64,000 nt of DNA from JARKPK01 sp964631235 (GCA_964631235.1 CAZVZX010000016.1:33203-97202), one strand, 5' to 3'; positions 1-9,213 are shown, counted from the first letter of the stretch. Notes: generated from the letters alone by a model not told the origin. Program-made: numbers and translations.

Positions 1-1111
1 GCCGCTCATCAGCCGACAGTGCGCGGATGCTCATCACGGCTGCGGCTAAGGCCTCGGGGTTGTTGGGGGGGAAGCAAACGCCCGCTCCGGCGCGATCGAC
101 CAACTCGGCCGCATCTCCGCGCACGCCGCAAAGGATCGGTCGGCCCGCATGGAGATACACCTGCACCTTCGACGGAATTGTGATGGCGAACAGCGGATCG
201 TCGCGAAGATGGACGAGCAGGGCGTCGGCCGCCGCATACACCTCGCCCATCGCCGACATCGGCCGTTGCGGCAAGAAGCGGACGTTGCTCAGTCCCTTCA
301 CCTGCGCAAGTTGTTCCAACCGCGGCGGCTCGGTTCCCCCGCCCACCAGAGTGAAAAGCACCTCGGGGGCGTCGGCGTGCAACCGCGCGGCCGCCTCGAT
401 CACCACATCGAGCGCCTGGGAGACACCCATCACGCCCGCAAACACGATATGAAAGCGATCGGGCGGGAACTCGGCGTTGGGAACCCGCTGCGGCGGCACG
501 CGGATCGCCGATTCGTCGCACCAGTTGTAGATCACGTCGATCTTCTTCGCCGCGATGCCGCGATCGACAAGATTACGGCGGAACCCCGGCGAAAGCACCA
601 CCAAAGCGTCGGCGCGCCGATATTCGTAAAGGCACCAGCGCCGCAACAGGCCGGCCAACAACCGGCTGCGCATCATGCCCGAGCCGAGCACCGACTCGGG
701 CCACAGGTCTTGCACGTCGAGCACCAGTTTCGTGCCCCACCGCCACCGCCAGCGCCGAGCCGCTGCGCCAAGCGTAATCAGGTTGTAGGCATAGATCACG
801 TCCGGCGGCTTGACCAAGCCCGGGCCGAGCAATGCCGCCGAGGCCGCGAAACTCAAATAGTTGATCATTCGCCGCAGCCCGCTGCGATCGTGGCTGGGAT
901 AGTGGACCACTCGATGGACTGCGATGCCGTCGAGCCATTCGCGCTGCGTCAATCGCACCCGATAGCCCGGATAGATCTTGCCGCCCGGGTAGTTCGGCAG
1001 TCCGGTGAGCACCTGCACCTCGTGCCCCAGGTCGCGCAGCGCCCGGGCCAGCGGCAGCCCCTTGAAGGCCGGCTCGGGCTGAAACAACTGATTGAGCATC
1101 AGCACCCGCAT
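1..1111 (-). CDS. WbuB-like GT4 glycosyltransferase (3' end cut by window edge)
   Basis: At least 370 codons are visible from an ATG at 1111 and the frame is still open at base 1. The N-terminus (MRVLMLNQLFQPEP, then a GLPNYPGG motif) and the late motif IPSKVQVYLHAGRP, which binds the sugar nucleotide in GT-B enzymes, are typical of the WbuB/WcaI branch of GT4. A LDVQDLWPESV segment in the middle also fits. In E. coli O26-type clusters WbuB lies beside fnlABC and is thought to transfer L-FucNAc. Here the gene lies 96 bases after fnlC, the same arrangement, so transfer of FucNAc to a lipid-linked oligosaccharide on the cytoplasmic face is a reasonable inference. The exact acceptor is unknown. 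In related clusters the next gene is often the initiating sugar transferase, which would lie outside the window. Confidence 0.85.
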   Translation of the reverse strand, partial: MRVLMLNQLFQPEPAFKGLPLARALRDLGHEVQVLTGLPNYPGGKIYPGYRVRLTQREWLDGIAVHRVVHYPSHDRSGLRRMINYLSFAASAALLGPGLVKPPDVIYAYNLITLGAAARRWRWRWGTKLVLDVQDLWPESVLGSGMMRSRLLAGLLRRWCLYEYRRADALVVLSPGFRRNLVDRGIAAKKIDVIYNWCDESAIRVPPQRVPNAEFPPDRFHIVFAGVMGVSQALDVVIEAAARLHADAPEVLFTLVGGGTEPPRLEQLAQVKGLSNVRFLPQRPMSAMGEVYAAADALLVHLRDDPLFAITIPSKVQVYLHAGRPILCGVRGDAAELVDRAGAGVCFPPNNPEALAAAVMSIRALSADER

Positions 1112-1207
1112 CGGTCGGTGCTTGTGTTGTCCGTGGGCTTGAGTTCTTCTCTCAGCGACTCATGCCGGCGGCCGAGCCGCCCTGTAGCGATGACGGCCAC
1201 AGGCCGT

Positions 1208-2329
1208 TCAACCTTGCCGCCACACAGTGCGCCGCACGTAATCGGTGTAGCTGAGGATGATCCGCACCACCTTTTCCGACACGTTGGGCACGTTGTAATC
1301 GCGGACGATCGGACCGAACCGCTCCGCCCCGCGCGGCTGGCGGGCCAGCACCTCCAACGCCTCGCAAATCCGCGGCCATTCCAGCCCGACGAGCATCACC
1401 GCGGCCTCTTCCATTCCCTCGGGCCGTTCGTGCGCATTGCGGATATTCAAGGCCGGGAAGTTGAGAATCGACGATTCCTCGGTAATCGTGCCGCTATCGC
1501 TGAGCACCGCCCGGGCATGCATCTGCAAGTGAACGTAATCGCACAACCCCAGCGGCTTGTGCAAACGGACGAGCGGATCGAGCCGGACGCCCTCGGCCTC
1601 GATCCGTTTTCGCGTCCGCGGGTGGGTGGAAACGATTACCGGCATCTGGAAGCGGCCCGCCAATCCGTCGAGCACCGCGCAGAGCTTGGCGAATTGCTCC
1701 GGGGCGTCGATGTTCTCTTCGCGGTGCGCGCTGACTACGAAGTACTGTTGCGGTGCCAGGTCCAACCGCTTCAGCACGTCGCTACGTTCGATCTTCGGCA
1801 GGTAGTAGTGCAGCACTTCGAACATCGGGCTGCCGGTTTTGATCACGCGATCGGGCGGCAGCCCTTCGCTGAGCAAGTATTGTCGCGAGATATCGCTGTA
1901 CGGCATGTTCACGTCGGCGATGTGATCGACGATGCGGCGGTTGATTTCCTCGGGCACGCGCTCGTCGAAGCAGCGGTTGCCCGCCTCCATGTGGAAAACC
2001 GGAATCTTCTGCCGCTTGGCCGGGATGGCCGCCAAGCACGAGTTCGTATCGCCGAGGATCAGCACGGCGTCGGGCCGTTCGGCGCGCAGCACGGCATCGA
2101 CCCGCGCGATCACCTGCCCGATGGTTTCCGCGGCCGTCGCCCCGGCGGCTTCGAGGAAGTGATCGGGCCGGCGAATCTCCAAGTCTTCGAAGAAGATCTG
2201 ATTCAGCTCGTAATCGTAGTTCTGGCCCGTGTGGACGATGCGATGCTCGACCGCGCGGTCGAGTGCCGCCATCACCCGCGAAAGACGAATGATCTCGGGC
2301 CGTGTGCCGACGATCGTGGCGACTTTCAT
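1208..2329 (-). CDS. fnlC: UDP-N-acetyl sugar 2-epimerase of the UDP-L-FucNAc pathway (FnlC/WbjD/Cap5G type)
   Basis: The 373-residue protein starts MKVATIVGTRPEIIRLS, the hallmark of non-hydrolysing UDP-GlcNAc 2-epimerases (WecB fold, two Rossmann domains). The catalytic stretch HMEAGNRCFDERVPEE and the C-terminal SDSGTITEESSILNFPALN are present; length is normal for the family. Because the two genes just upstream are FnlA- and FnlB-like, the substrate is most likely UDP-2-acetamido-2,6-dideoxy-L-talose, epimerised at C2 to UDP-N-acetyl-L-fucosamine. A plain WecB function (UDP-ManNAc) is the alternative if the neighbours are misread. The gene is 120 bases downstream of fnlB and 96 bases upstream of the WbuB-like transferase. 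The ribosome binding site is weak (purine-rich, no clear AGGAG). Confidence 0.9.
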   Translation of the reverse strand: MKVATIVGTRPEIIRLSRVMAALDRAVEHRIVHTGQNYDYELNQIFFEDLEIRRPDHFLEAAGATAAETIGQVIARVDAVLRAERPDAVLILGDTNSCLAAIPAKRQKIPVFHMEAGNRCFDERVPEEINRRIVDHIADVNMPYSDISRQYLLSEGLPPDRVIKTGSPMFEVLHYYLPKIERSDVLKRLDLAPQQYFVVSAHREENIDAPEQFAKLCAVLDGLAGRFQMPVIVSTHPRTRKRIEAEGVRLDPLVRLHKPLGLCDYVHLQMHARAVLSDSGTITEESSILNFPALNIRNAHERPEGMEEAAVMLVGLEWPRICEALEVLARQPRGAERFGPIVRDYNVPNVSEKVVRIILSYTDYVRRTVWRQG

Positions 2330-2449
2330 TTCTTTTCTTTCGTGGTTATCGGTTCGGTTGATTGCGTGGCGCCGACGTGATGCACGATTTTACACCGTCA
2401 CGACCAACGGTGTTCGCGCCAGCGGAGCGAGGGCGTTCGACCGTCGCCT

Positions 2450-3598
2450 TCATGCGCTCGTCTCGGGCGGATCGACCGGCAAAAAGTACGTGTCGGGCCG
2501 ATCGGGATCGAACAACTCGCTGCTCCAAAACAACGTGATCATTTCGCCGCTGCCCACGTTGGTGATCGAATGCGTCCAGCCGGGCGGGATTTCGACCACG
2601 CGATACTCTTCGCCGCGGACGCGATGCTCGATGATCTGCCGGCCGGCAAGGTCTTCAATGTGCCGGAAGCGGATCAGCCCTTCGCCGGCCAGCACCAGGA
2701 ACTTCTCTGTTTTCGTGTGATGATAGTGATTGCCGCGGGTGATGCCCGGCAGCGTCCGCGACACGAAAATCTGGCCGAACCACGGCGACTTGATGAACTC
2801 GGCCAGGTTGCCGCGCTGGTCGGCCTTGATCTCCAGGCCGTACTCCCATCGTTCCGCCGGCAGATACGAGAGAAACGTGGCGTACAACTGCTGGTTGAAC
2901 CGCTCGGCGAAGTCGGGCACGCGCAACGAATGCTGCATTTGCCGGAAGAATTGGATTCGCCCGGCCAACTCGCCCAAGCTGATCGGCGTGGACGGAATCG
3001 CATCGACCGGCGCATACGGTTCCGCCGAACGACCGCCGGCCTCGATCTCCGCGGCAAAGGCGGCCGCAACATCGTCGATGTGAACCAGGTCAACAACGCG
3101 GGCCGGATCGCTGATCGTAATCGGCAGATCATGGGCGATATTGTGACAGAACGTGGCCACCACCGAGTTGTAGTTCGGCCGACACCATTTGCCGAAGACG
3201 TTTTTGAGCCGATAGATGCGCAACCGCGCCCCGTTGCGACGGGCCCAATCGATCAGCGATTCTTCCATGCGGCGTTTGGCGCGGCCGTAGGGATTGTCCA
3301 GCTCGGCTTGGATCGACGAGCTGACCAACACCAGCGGCCGGCGGCCGAGGGCGTCGAGCCGGCGGCAAAGCTCCTCGGCCGGGCCGACGTTGCCCGGCTC
3401 GAACTCCGATTCGTTCTCCGGCCGATTCACCCCGGCCAAGTGAACCACGACATCGGCTCGGGCAAGATGCGCTTGCCACTGGTCCTCCGGCGTGTCGATC
3501 TCTGCGCCCAAAATGGTCCAGTCGCCCCGGGCGGCCCACATGGCCGCAAGGTTGCGCCCAACGAATCCGCGGGCGCCGGTAATCAGAATGGTGGTCAT
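2450..3598 (-). CDS. fnlB: Bifunctional SDR epimerase/reductase with C-terminal cupin (FnlB/WbjC/Cap5F type)
   Basis: This 382-residue protein is the second step of UDP-L-FucNAc synthesis. It starts MTTILITGARGFVGRNLAA, with the GxxGxxG dinucleotide site of short-chain dehydrogenases, and has the catalytic YGRAK (Y-x3-K). From about residue 285 to the end is a cupin with GITRGNHYHHTKTEKF, whose His residues match the metal site of Cap5F/CapF. In characterised homologues the cupin epimerises the 4-keto intermediate at C3 and the SDR domain reduces C4 with NADPH. The ATG at 3598 is chosen because the upstream extension has no family similarity and would overlap fnlA. It sits 82 bases after fnlA. 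Confidence 0.92.
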   Translation of the reverse strand: MTTILITGARGFVGRNLAAMWAARGDWTILGAEIDTPEDQWQAHLARADVVVHLAGVNRPENESEFEPGNVGPAEELCRRLDALGRRPLVLVSSSIQAELDNPYGRAKRRMEESLIDWARRNGARLRIYRLKNVFGKWCRPNYNSVVATFCHNIAHDLPITISDPARVVDLVHIDDVAAAFAAEIEAGGRSAEPYAPVDAIPSTPISLGELAGRIQFFRQMQHSLRVPDFAERFNQQLYATFLSYLPAERWEYGLEIKADQRGNLAEFIKSPWFGQIFVSRTLPGITRGNHYHHTKTEKFLVLAGEGLIRFRHIEDLAGRQIIEHRVRGEEYRVVEIPPGWTHSITNVGSGEMITLFWSSELFDPDRPDTYFLPVDPPETSA

Positions 3599-3680
3599 CG
3601 AAGAGGTCGTCTTTGGTCTTTGTTCTCGAAACGAGTGGTGGTTGAGGCCGACCCATCGTCGCCTCGGTCTGCCGCAGCCC

Positions 3681-4736
3681 TCATACGAGCATCGCCGCCG
3701 GATCGCGGGCCACCGTTTCGCCGCGCAGACGGGCAAGCTCGGCCTGCACGTAGGGCAGCTTCAACAGCAACGCGGCCATTTCGTCCACGCTGAGTCGCTG
3801 CACATTATGCGAATGGTAATCCTGGGCCCGATCCAATTGGCTTTCGCCCTCGGAAAAGTACTTCGCGTAGTTCAGGCCGCGCACATCGGCCGGCACGCGG
3901 AAATAGCCGCCCAAGTCGATCGCGCGGACCATCTCTTCGCGGGTGAGCAAAGTCTCGTAGAGCTTCTCGCCGTGACGGGTGCCGATGACGCGAACGGGAT
4001 TGTCGGCCTGAAACACCCGTTTGACGGCTTCGGCCAGCGTGCCGATCGTGGCAGCCGGAGCCTTCTGCACGAACAGATCGCCCGGCTCGGCGTGGCGGAA
4101 CGCATAGACGACCAGATCGACCGCGTCGTCGAGCGACATCATGAAGCGCGTCATGTTCGGGTCGGTTACGGTCAGCGGCAGGCCCTTGCGAATCTGATCG
4201 ATGAACAGCGGAATGACCGAACCGCGCGAGGCCATCACATTTCCGTAGCGCGTCACGCAGAGCGTACAGCCCTTGGAGGCCGCCACGGTGCTTCGGGCGA
4301 TCGTCACCTTTTCCATCAGCCCCTTCGACATGCCCATCGCGTTGATCGGGTAGGCCGCCTTGTCGGTGCTGAGCACAACAACGTTCTTCACGCCGGCGGC
4401 GATGGCGGCGGTGAGCATGTTGTCGGCACCGACGACGTTGGTTCGCACGGCCTCCATCGGATAGAACTCGCACGAGGGCACTTGCTTCAGTGCCGCCGCG
4501 TGGAAGATGTAGTCCACGCCCTCGACCGCGTCGCGCAGCGCCCCCGGCTCGCGCACGTCGCCGATGTAGAACTTCAGCTTGTCGCTGCGGTATTCATGCC
4601 GCATGTCGTCTTGCTTCTTTTCGTCGCGGCTGAAGATGCGGATTTCGGCGATGTCGGTCGCCAAAAAGCGCCGCAGCACGGCATTGCCGAACGAGCCGGT
4701 GCCCCCGGTGATCAACAGTGTCTTTCCCGCAAACAT
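3681..4736 (-). CDS. fnlA: UDP-GlcNAc 4,6-dehydratase/5-epimerase (FnlA/WbjB/Cap5E type)
   Basis: The 351-residue SDR enzyme starts MFAGKTLLITGGTGSFGNAV. The dinucleotide motif TGGTGSFG is near residue 12. The usual SDR tyrosine is replaced by Met in MGMSKGLMEK, as is normal for CapE/FlaA1 dehydratases. The family converts UDP-GlcNAc to a UDP-4-keto-6-deoxy-L-talo intermediate and starts the L-FucNAc path. A GGAGG Shine-Dalgarno sits 6 bases before the ATG at 4736, which decides the start over a longer frame. It is soluble, cytoplasmic, and the first of the fnlA-fnlB-fnlC set, 83 bases downstream of a GT4 gene. Distinct from the membrane-anchored CapD-like enzyme at 22594-24483. Confidence 0.93.
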   Translation of the reverse strand: MFAGKTLLITGGTGSFGNAVLRRFLATDIAEIRIFSRDEKKQDDMRHEYRSDKLKFYIGDVREPGALRDAVEGVDYIFHAAALKQVPSCEFYPMEAVRTNVVGADNMLTAAIAAGVKNVVVLSTDKAAYPINAMGMSKGLMEKVTIARSTVAASKGCTLCVTRYGNVMASRGSVIPLFIDQIRKGLPLTVTDPNMTRFMMSLDDAVDLVVYAFRHAEPGDLFVQKAPAATIGTLAEAVKRVFQADNPVRVIGTRHGEKLYETLLTREEMVRAIDLGGYFRVPADVRGLNYAKYFSEGESQLDRAQDYHSHNVQRLSVDEMAALLLKLPYVQAELARLRGETVARDPAAMLV

Positions 4737-4819
4737 GACTTTCCTCCGGCCGCGCACTCTGGCGGCTCAACGGGGATTTCAATGGTGTTTCAACGGTATC
4801 GCAACGGTGTTGAACAAGA

Positions 4820-6115
4820 CTATTCGTTTGGTCTTGCGATTGGCCCGGCCTGAGGCGGCAAGCCGCCGGGTGCCGCCGGCGACGGCTCTGTCCATCGGCC
4901 CGCCGCGCGAAGGAACAACTGCCGATTGGCCTCGACGTGGGCCGGATTGCAAGCGAATCGCTCGCCGAATCGCCGCGCGCCGGCCGACCACTCGGACCAT
5001 TCCGGCTCGGGCATATCGATCACCTGTTGCACGACGGCCCGAAATCGCTCTGCCTCGTCGAGCGGCAGAACCCAGCCGGCCCGATCCTCTTCCAGGCCGT
5101 GCCACGGGGTTTGATCGCTGATCAGCACCGGGCAGCCCGCCCGAAGCGCCTCGATGATCGCATGCCCGAAGTTCTCGCCCCGGGTGGGCAAAAACATCAG
5201 GTGTGCGGCGGCCAACTCGCGGCCCACGTCGTCGGGCGGCATTCCGCCGAGCATCGTCGCCCGAACCCCCGGCGGCAACTGCTCGGCCAACGCCCCGCAC
5301 TGTGCATCATACTCTCGATCTTCTCGCGGACCAAGCACGCGAAAGTCCACGTCGCCGCGCACTTGAGCCAACACCCGCAGCGCATAGTCCACGTTCTTCA
5401 TTCGCGAGACGCGGCCCAAGAGCACGATCCGCGCCGCCCCGGATATCTTCCGCCGCCGCACGTCGCTTGGCGGCGATGCGGAAGGACTGGTCAGGTTGGG
5501 TGCGCAAAAAATGTTTTGCGACAATCCGCTTACCGATACGCCTGAAGGCAAATTCGAGGCGCAGTGTATCGGCACCTCGCCGCGGAACAACGCCCGGATG
5601 TGCGCCGCTTCCATCTGGTTCGAAGCGCGCCACAGCACGTCGCGGCACAATCCGAACGACTTCGCTGCGATAAGATAAAGGCGTTTCTTCCATGCTTTCA
5701 AACGATAGGCGCCCGGCGAGAACTCGCCGTGGGGAGCCACGATCACCGGCTTGCGAGGCACCAGTCCGAATCGCCTCAGCCACAAAGCGCAACGGCTGTC
5801 ATGATGCCAGAAGCTGTTCAAATACAACACATCGTAGTCGAGCTCGCAGAGCCTCCGCCGCCATCGAACGAGTCGCCGTTCCGGCGGCGACAGATAGCAC
5901 ACGCGCGCTTTGTCCAGCGTATGCCATTGATCGATCGGCACCGTGGAATAGGGCTGTGCATCGCCCAAATCGCGATCGGCCGTCAGCAACGAGAACTCGA
6001 ACTCGTCACCGAGACAATCGATCATGTTCTTCAGCATTTGGATCGGGCCGCCGGCTTTGTATCCCGGCACAAAACATGCCACGCTGACCAGCACCCGCAC
6101 GCGATCGCTTTTCAT
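4820..6115 (-). CDS. GT4 family glycosyltransferase
   Basis: A 431-residue GT-B fold transferase. The N-terminus (RVRVLVSVACFVPGYKAGGP) has the glycine-rich GGP loop typical of GT4. The C-terminal half has RIVLLGRVSRMKNVDYALR and the EX7E donor-binding motif in GENFGHAIIEALRAGCPV. Donor and acceptor cannot be read from sequence. The ATG at 6115 overlaps the stop codon of the preceding gene (ATGA), so the two are probably translationally coupled; an upstream extension of 71 codons lacks similarity and was rejected. Acts at the inner face of the cytoplasmic membrane on the polysaccharide repeat unit, by inference from the cluster. Confidence 0.88.
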   Translation of the reverse strand: MKSDRVRVLVSVACFVPGYKAGGPIQMLKNMIDCLGDEFEFSLLTADRDLGDAQPYSTVPIDQWHTLDKARVCYLSPPERRLVRWRRRLCELDYDVLYLNSFWHHDSRCALWLRRFGLVPRKPVIVAPHGEFSPGAYRLKAWKKRLYLIAAKSFGLCRDVLWRASNQMEAAHIRALFRGEVPIHCASNLPSGVSVSGLSQNIFCAPNLTSPSASPPSDVRRRKISGAARIVLLGRVSRMKNVDYALRVLAQVRGDVDFRVLGPREDREYDAQCGALAEQLPPGVRATMLGGMPPDDVGRELAAAHLMFLPTRGENFGHAIIEALRAGCPVLISDQTPWHGLEEDRAGWVLPLDEAERFRAVVQQVIDMPEPEWSEWSAGARRFGERFACNPAHVEANRQLFLRAAGRWTEPSPAAPGGLPPQAGPIARPNE

Positions 6116-7263
6116 CGGACCGAACTCCTCACGTCGTTTCGAGCGGCCGTTTCCACCACCTTGTCGATCATCCGTCGCAGCGGGTCGTCGGCATCGCGGC
6201 GGGCGATCAGGGCCGAGCCCCGGGCGATCAGTTCCGCTCGGCGCCGGCTGTCGAACAGCACGCGCCGCAAGGCGGCCGCGCACGAATCGGCATCGAGCGG
6301 GTCGAACCACTCGGCCGCATCTTCGCATACCGCATGCGCGTACGGCCGATCAGCCGCCGCCACCGGAACCCCAACTCGCATCGCTTCCAGCATCGGCAGC
6401 CCCACTGTCTCGGTCAGCGAGGGGAGAACCAGCGCGCCGGCCAGTTGATACGCCTGGGCCAACTCCTCGCGGCTCAGCGCAGAAAGCGGCTCGGCCGAAC
6501 CGCTGCGGCACACAGGCGATTCGGGCGAAAGCGTGGCGAACCATCGGGGCCGCTCCGCCGGATCGAGTTGCTTCATCGCGGCCGCGACGATTTCCAGATT
6601 CTTATACGGCGCGTCGCTGCCCACATACAGCAGCACCGCCCGCCCGGCGTTCGCCGCTTCGCGCAACGCGGCCAGCTTGGGCGAAGGCGTGCCCGGCTCG
6701 GGCAGGTGCGGCGCCGACGGCGGATAGGCCGAAATCTTTGTCAACGGGATGCCGAACTCGGCAGCCGCTGCTTGGCGAATCGCTTCGGTTTGCGTCATCA
6801 CGTGGTTAGCCGCTCGAACCGACCGCCGGGTCAGCCAACGAATCACTCGCATCCGCCATCGCAGCGCCGCGGGGCAGTATCGCAACGCCTGCCGATCGTA
6901 AAGCAGCGGCTGTTGCAAAAAGACGACCGCAGGCATCGTTCGCACTCGGCCGCCGAAGCCGTTGAGTCCCAGCAGCACATCCGCCCCAACCGACCGCGCC
7001 CGACGCTCCAACCCCTGCCACGCCCACCGCAGCCGCCCCAAGGCCGATTCGGCCTCGGGCACATCGACAATCGCCAGTCGTTCGTCCGCCGGCAGGGCTA
7101 TCCGCCGTTGGCCCGCGGGCGAAGCGTACACCGTCACCCGGCCGATCGACGGGTGAGCCAAGGCGGCGGCCAGCACCTCGGCCAACACGACGGCCGTCCC
7201 GCCGTACTTGTTGCCCACCGCATCGAGCAGAAGATGCACGTTCGCTAACAAAGCGTTAGGCAT
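6112..7263 (-). CDS. GT4 family glycosyltransferase
   Basis: A 383-residue transferase starting MPNALLANVHLLLDAVGNKYGG. The nucleotide-sugar half has VLLYVGSDAPYKNLEIV and an EX7E motif in ETVGLPMLEAMRVGVPV, so it is a retaining GT4 enzyme of unknown sugar specificity. The start at 7263 is 23 bases after the stop of the FkbH-like gene. Its own stop overlaps the next GT4 start by four bases. GC content returns to the high value of the rest of the cluster immediately at this gene, in contrast with the two genes upstream (7287-10181). Confidence 0.87.
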   Translation of the reverse strand: MPNALLANVHLLLDAVGNKYGGTAVVLAEVLAAALAHPSIGRVTVYASPAGQRRIALPADERLAIVDVPEAESALGRLRWAWQGLERRARSVGADVLLGLNGFGGRVRTMPAVVFLQQPLLYDRQALRYCPAALRWRMRVIRWLTRRSVRAANHVMTQTEAIRQAAAAEFGIPLTKISAYPPSAPHLPEPGTPSPKLAALREAANAGRAVLLYVGSDAPYKNLEIVAAAMKQLDPAERPRWFATLSPESPVCRSGSAEPLSALSREELAQAYQLAGALVLPSLTETVGLPMLEAMRVGVPVAAADRPYAHAVCEDAAEWFDPLDADSCAAALRRVLFDSRRRAELIARGSALIARRDADDPLRRMIDKVVETAARNDVRSSVR

Positions 7264-7286
7264 CGTATGAGTTTTGTTCTGATGAC

Positions 7287-9197
7287 TCAAGCGGTCTCGA
7301 TGCGGACGATTCCGTCGTCCTCCCAAACACTATCCAATTCAAGGCGGTAGTTTACGATGTTTTCATCTTCATCAATCACTGCGAATGGCGTTTCTTGAAA
7401 GACGCTCGCAAGCGGACCGTTGCGGCTGGTCTTGATGAGCGAAGCTTCTATTCGCTTTGCATTGTCTTCTTTAGCCCTTATCGCGATCCAACGCAGCAGC
7501 GCGTGTTCACATCTTTTCTTTGCGATTCGGCAAGAAATGACCAATTCGACAATCGTGGGCACGATTCCTTTCCTTACCGCACAAAAACCGACAATCCCAT
7601 AATCACCGAAACGATCCGAGCAACGAATTGCATAGCATTCGTGATCCGGCGAGTTGAGCAATGTGCGAAAAGCCTCGGAATTATAGCGCCTTGTGGATAA
7701 ATTCAATTGATTTGAACGTTGAATCAACTCCAGGCAACGTTCGATTTCGCCCTCGGCGGTTGGTTTCTTGATTCGCATGATCAACTGGCATGATCGCAAG
7801 AATGCGATATTGTCGCCTGCTAATCTCTCTCGTTCGATTTCACGCCGAGTTTCTGCCAAATAGGAGAGACGACGTGTCCGGCTCGCTTCAGTGATCGGCA
7901 GGTCGAACTCAGGAAGGGTCAGCAAGGAAGGCAATGATGTATCGGCGAACACGCGAACCATCGGAAGAGTCTCACTTATTTCAGCGCGTTCGAAAGCCGA
8001 GTCATCAACGACTGCAAACGCATCCAGGCCCAAGTTTAGTCTCAATGCAGTGTCTCTCAAGCCTGAACTCTTCGGTCCCCAGCTAATCGCGAAGTGAACG
8101 AAATAGTCTTTCAGACCGAAATGCTCAATCGCCTGCAAAGCCGGCTCACGGTCATTCTTGCTCAGCACCGTGTGAATTACGCCACGCGCATCGAGTTCTT
8201 TGATGATACGAACCGCCTCTTCATTCACCGTCAGCTTGGCTAGGCCGTCTTCAATAAGCACTCCTCGCCAAAGTGTATTGTCCAAATCCCACGCGACACA
8301 TTTCACTGTTTTTGCGGGCTGTGCAGGTTCGGCCGATCGTCCCTCGGCAATCGTTACTTTAGCTGACGCCTCAGTCCGACCGTCGGCAACTCCGACAGAG
8401 TCAGGTTTTTCTCTTGTCGCATCAGTATTATGCAAATCGGTTTCAATCGCATCGGGAATGTCGGAAAGCGTGACGAGATCGGCCCATGTGAGTAACAGGC
8501 GATAAGAAGACTCTCGCGAACAACTGAAATACAGATCAAGGTTCGTTGATTCCGGTGGAACAAGGTCCGACGCGGCAACTATCTCGCGATTCCAGCCCGG
8601 CTTCAACGCAAAACGATGCCGGGCAACAGGCGATCCATTGTGGTCGCATTGCAGAATCCAATCGATCTCTTCCGAAAGAAACGAATAGCACTCGAGGACA
8701 AATGCATTAGGTTCAATCGCGCTCAAAGCGGGAAGCCGCCCCAGAAGAATTCCTCGCAGTCTGTTATAAATCCGTGTCGGGCGTCGATGTTTAGGCAGGA
8801 ATCGCAACAGCGAAGAAAGCGAACGCGATATATCGGTCAAAGCGCGGTCGATGATGTCAATCCGTCGCAATGTGCGGACACGATACATGCGTCCGTTGAA
8901 GCTTGCCATCAGCTTCGCCCACTTCTTGAATTCGCAATCAATCCCATAGGAATACAACCCATGCACTGAATAATCGGGGACCATTCCGAAAGTCATTCTC
9001 CGGCAGTTCCCGTCCGCTCGCGCGATATACAAAGGGCATTCGCGGAAACACAAGGGCTGGGCGCATTCAACGCAATGCTCAGCCCATATCAGAAGGCTCG
9101 CTGCTTCGACCTTGACATCGTTAAATGGCTTGGGGGGGATTTCCGGATGCGCGAATTCGCGATGCTTTTTCGGATCCTTCCAGATCATGTCAAACAT
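7287..9197 (-). CDS. FkbH-like HAD-IIIC protein with N-terminal Cys cluster and C-terminal GNAT-like region
   Basis: The 636-residue protein has three parts. Residues 36-70 carry a Cys cluster, C42-x2-C45-x4-C50-x3-C54, plus C65, in CVECAQPLCFRECPLY, which resembles a metal or Fe-S site. Residues about 296-410 are a HAD-IIIC domain: nucleophile DLDNT (D304, D306), SKND at 346-349, GPKSSG at 375-380 and VVDDS with D398/D399. The C-terminal 180 residues resemble the acyltransferase-like region found in FkbH proteins (FGDYGIVGF). FkbH enzymes load glyceryl or other acyl groups on carrier proteins, or act in glycan decoration; no carrier protein is seen here, so the substrate is open. A strong AGGAGGT lies 9 bases before the ATG. 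GC is visibly lower than in most of the cluster, suggesting recent acquisition together with the next gene. Confidence 0.82.
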   Translation of the reverse strand: MFDMIWKDPKKHREFAHPEIPPKPFNDVKVEAASLLIWAEHCVECAQPLCFRECPLYIARADGNCRRMTFGMVPDYSVHGLYSYGIDCEFKKWAKLMASFNGRMYRVRTLRRIDIIDRALTDISRSLSSLLRFLPKHRRPTRIYNRLRGILLGRLPALSAIEPNAFVLECYSFLSEEIDWILQCDHNGSPVARHRFALKPGWNREIVAASDLVPPESTNLDLYFSCSRESSYRLLLTWADLVTLSDIPDAIETDLHNTDATREKPDSVGVADGRTEASAKVTIAEGRSAEPAQPAKTVKCVAWDLDNTLWRGVLIEDGLAKLTVNEEAVRIIKELDARGVIHTVLSKNDREPALQAIEHFGLKDYFVHFAISWGPKSSGLRDTALRLNLGLDAFAVVDDSAFERAEISETLPMVRVFADTSLPSLLTLPEFDLPITEASRTRRLSYLAETRREIERERLAGDNIAFLRSCQLIMRIKKPTAEGEIERCLELIQRSNQLNLSTRRYNSEAFRTLLNSPDHECYAIRCSDRFGDYGIVGFCAVRKGIVPTIVELVISCRIAKKRCEHALLRWIAIRAKEDNAKRIEASLIKTSRNGPLASVFQETPFAVIDEDENIVNYRLELDSVWEDDGIVRIETA

Positions 9198-9206
9198 GTT
9201 CCAGAT

Positions 9207-9213
9207 ACCTCCT
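9207..9213 (-). promoter_or_regulatory. Strong Shine-Dalgarno for the FkbH-like gene
   Basis: AGGAGGT on the minus strand, 9 bases before the ATG at 9197. It is one of the best ribosome binding sites in the window; most genes here have weak or absent ones. It fixes the start codon and keeps the N-terminal Cys cluster inside the protein. Confidence 0.7.

Noticed and set aside
149..2380. A very long open frame on the plus strand opposite the WbuB-like and fnlC genes
   Set aside because: Arg/His/Gln-rich antisense shadow of two clear genes; composition is that of a GC-rich complementary frame and it matches no motif.
7343..7350. GGCGGTAG resembling the core of the JUMPstart/ops element
   Set aside because: It is on the plus strand within the FkbH-like coding region, while the cluster is transcribed from the minus strand.
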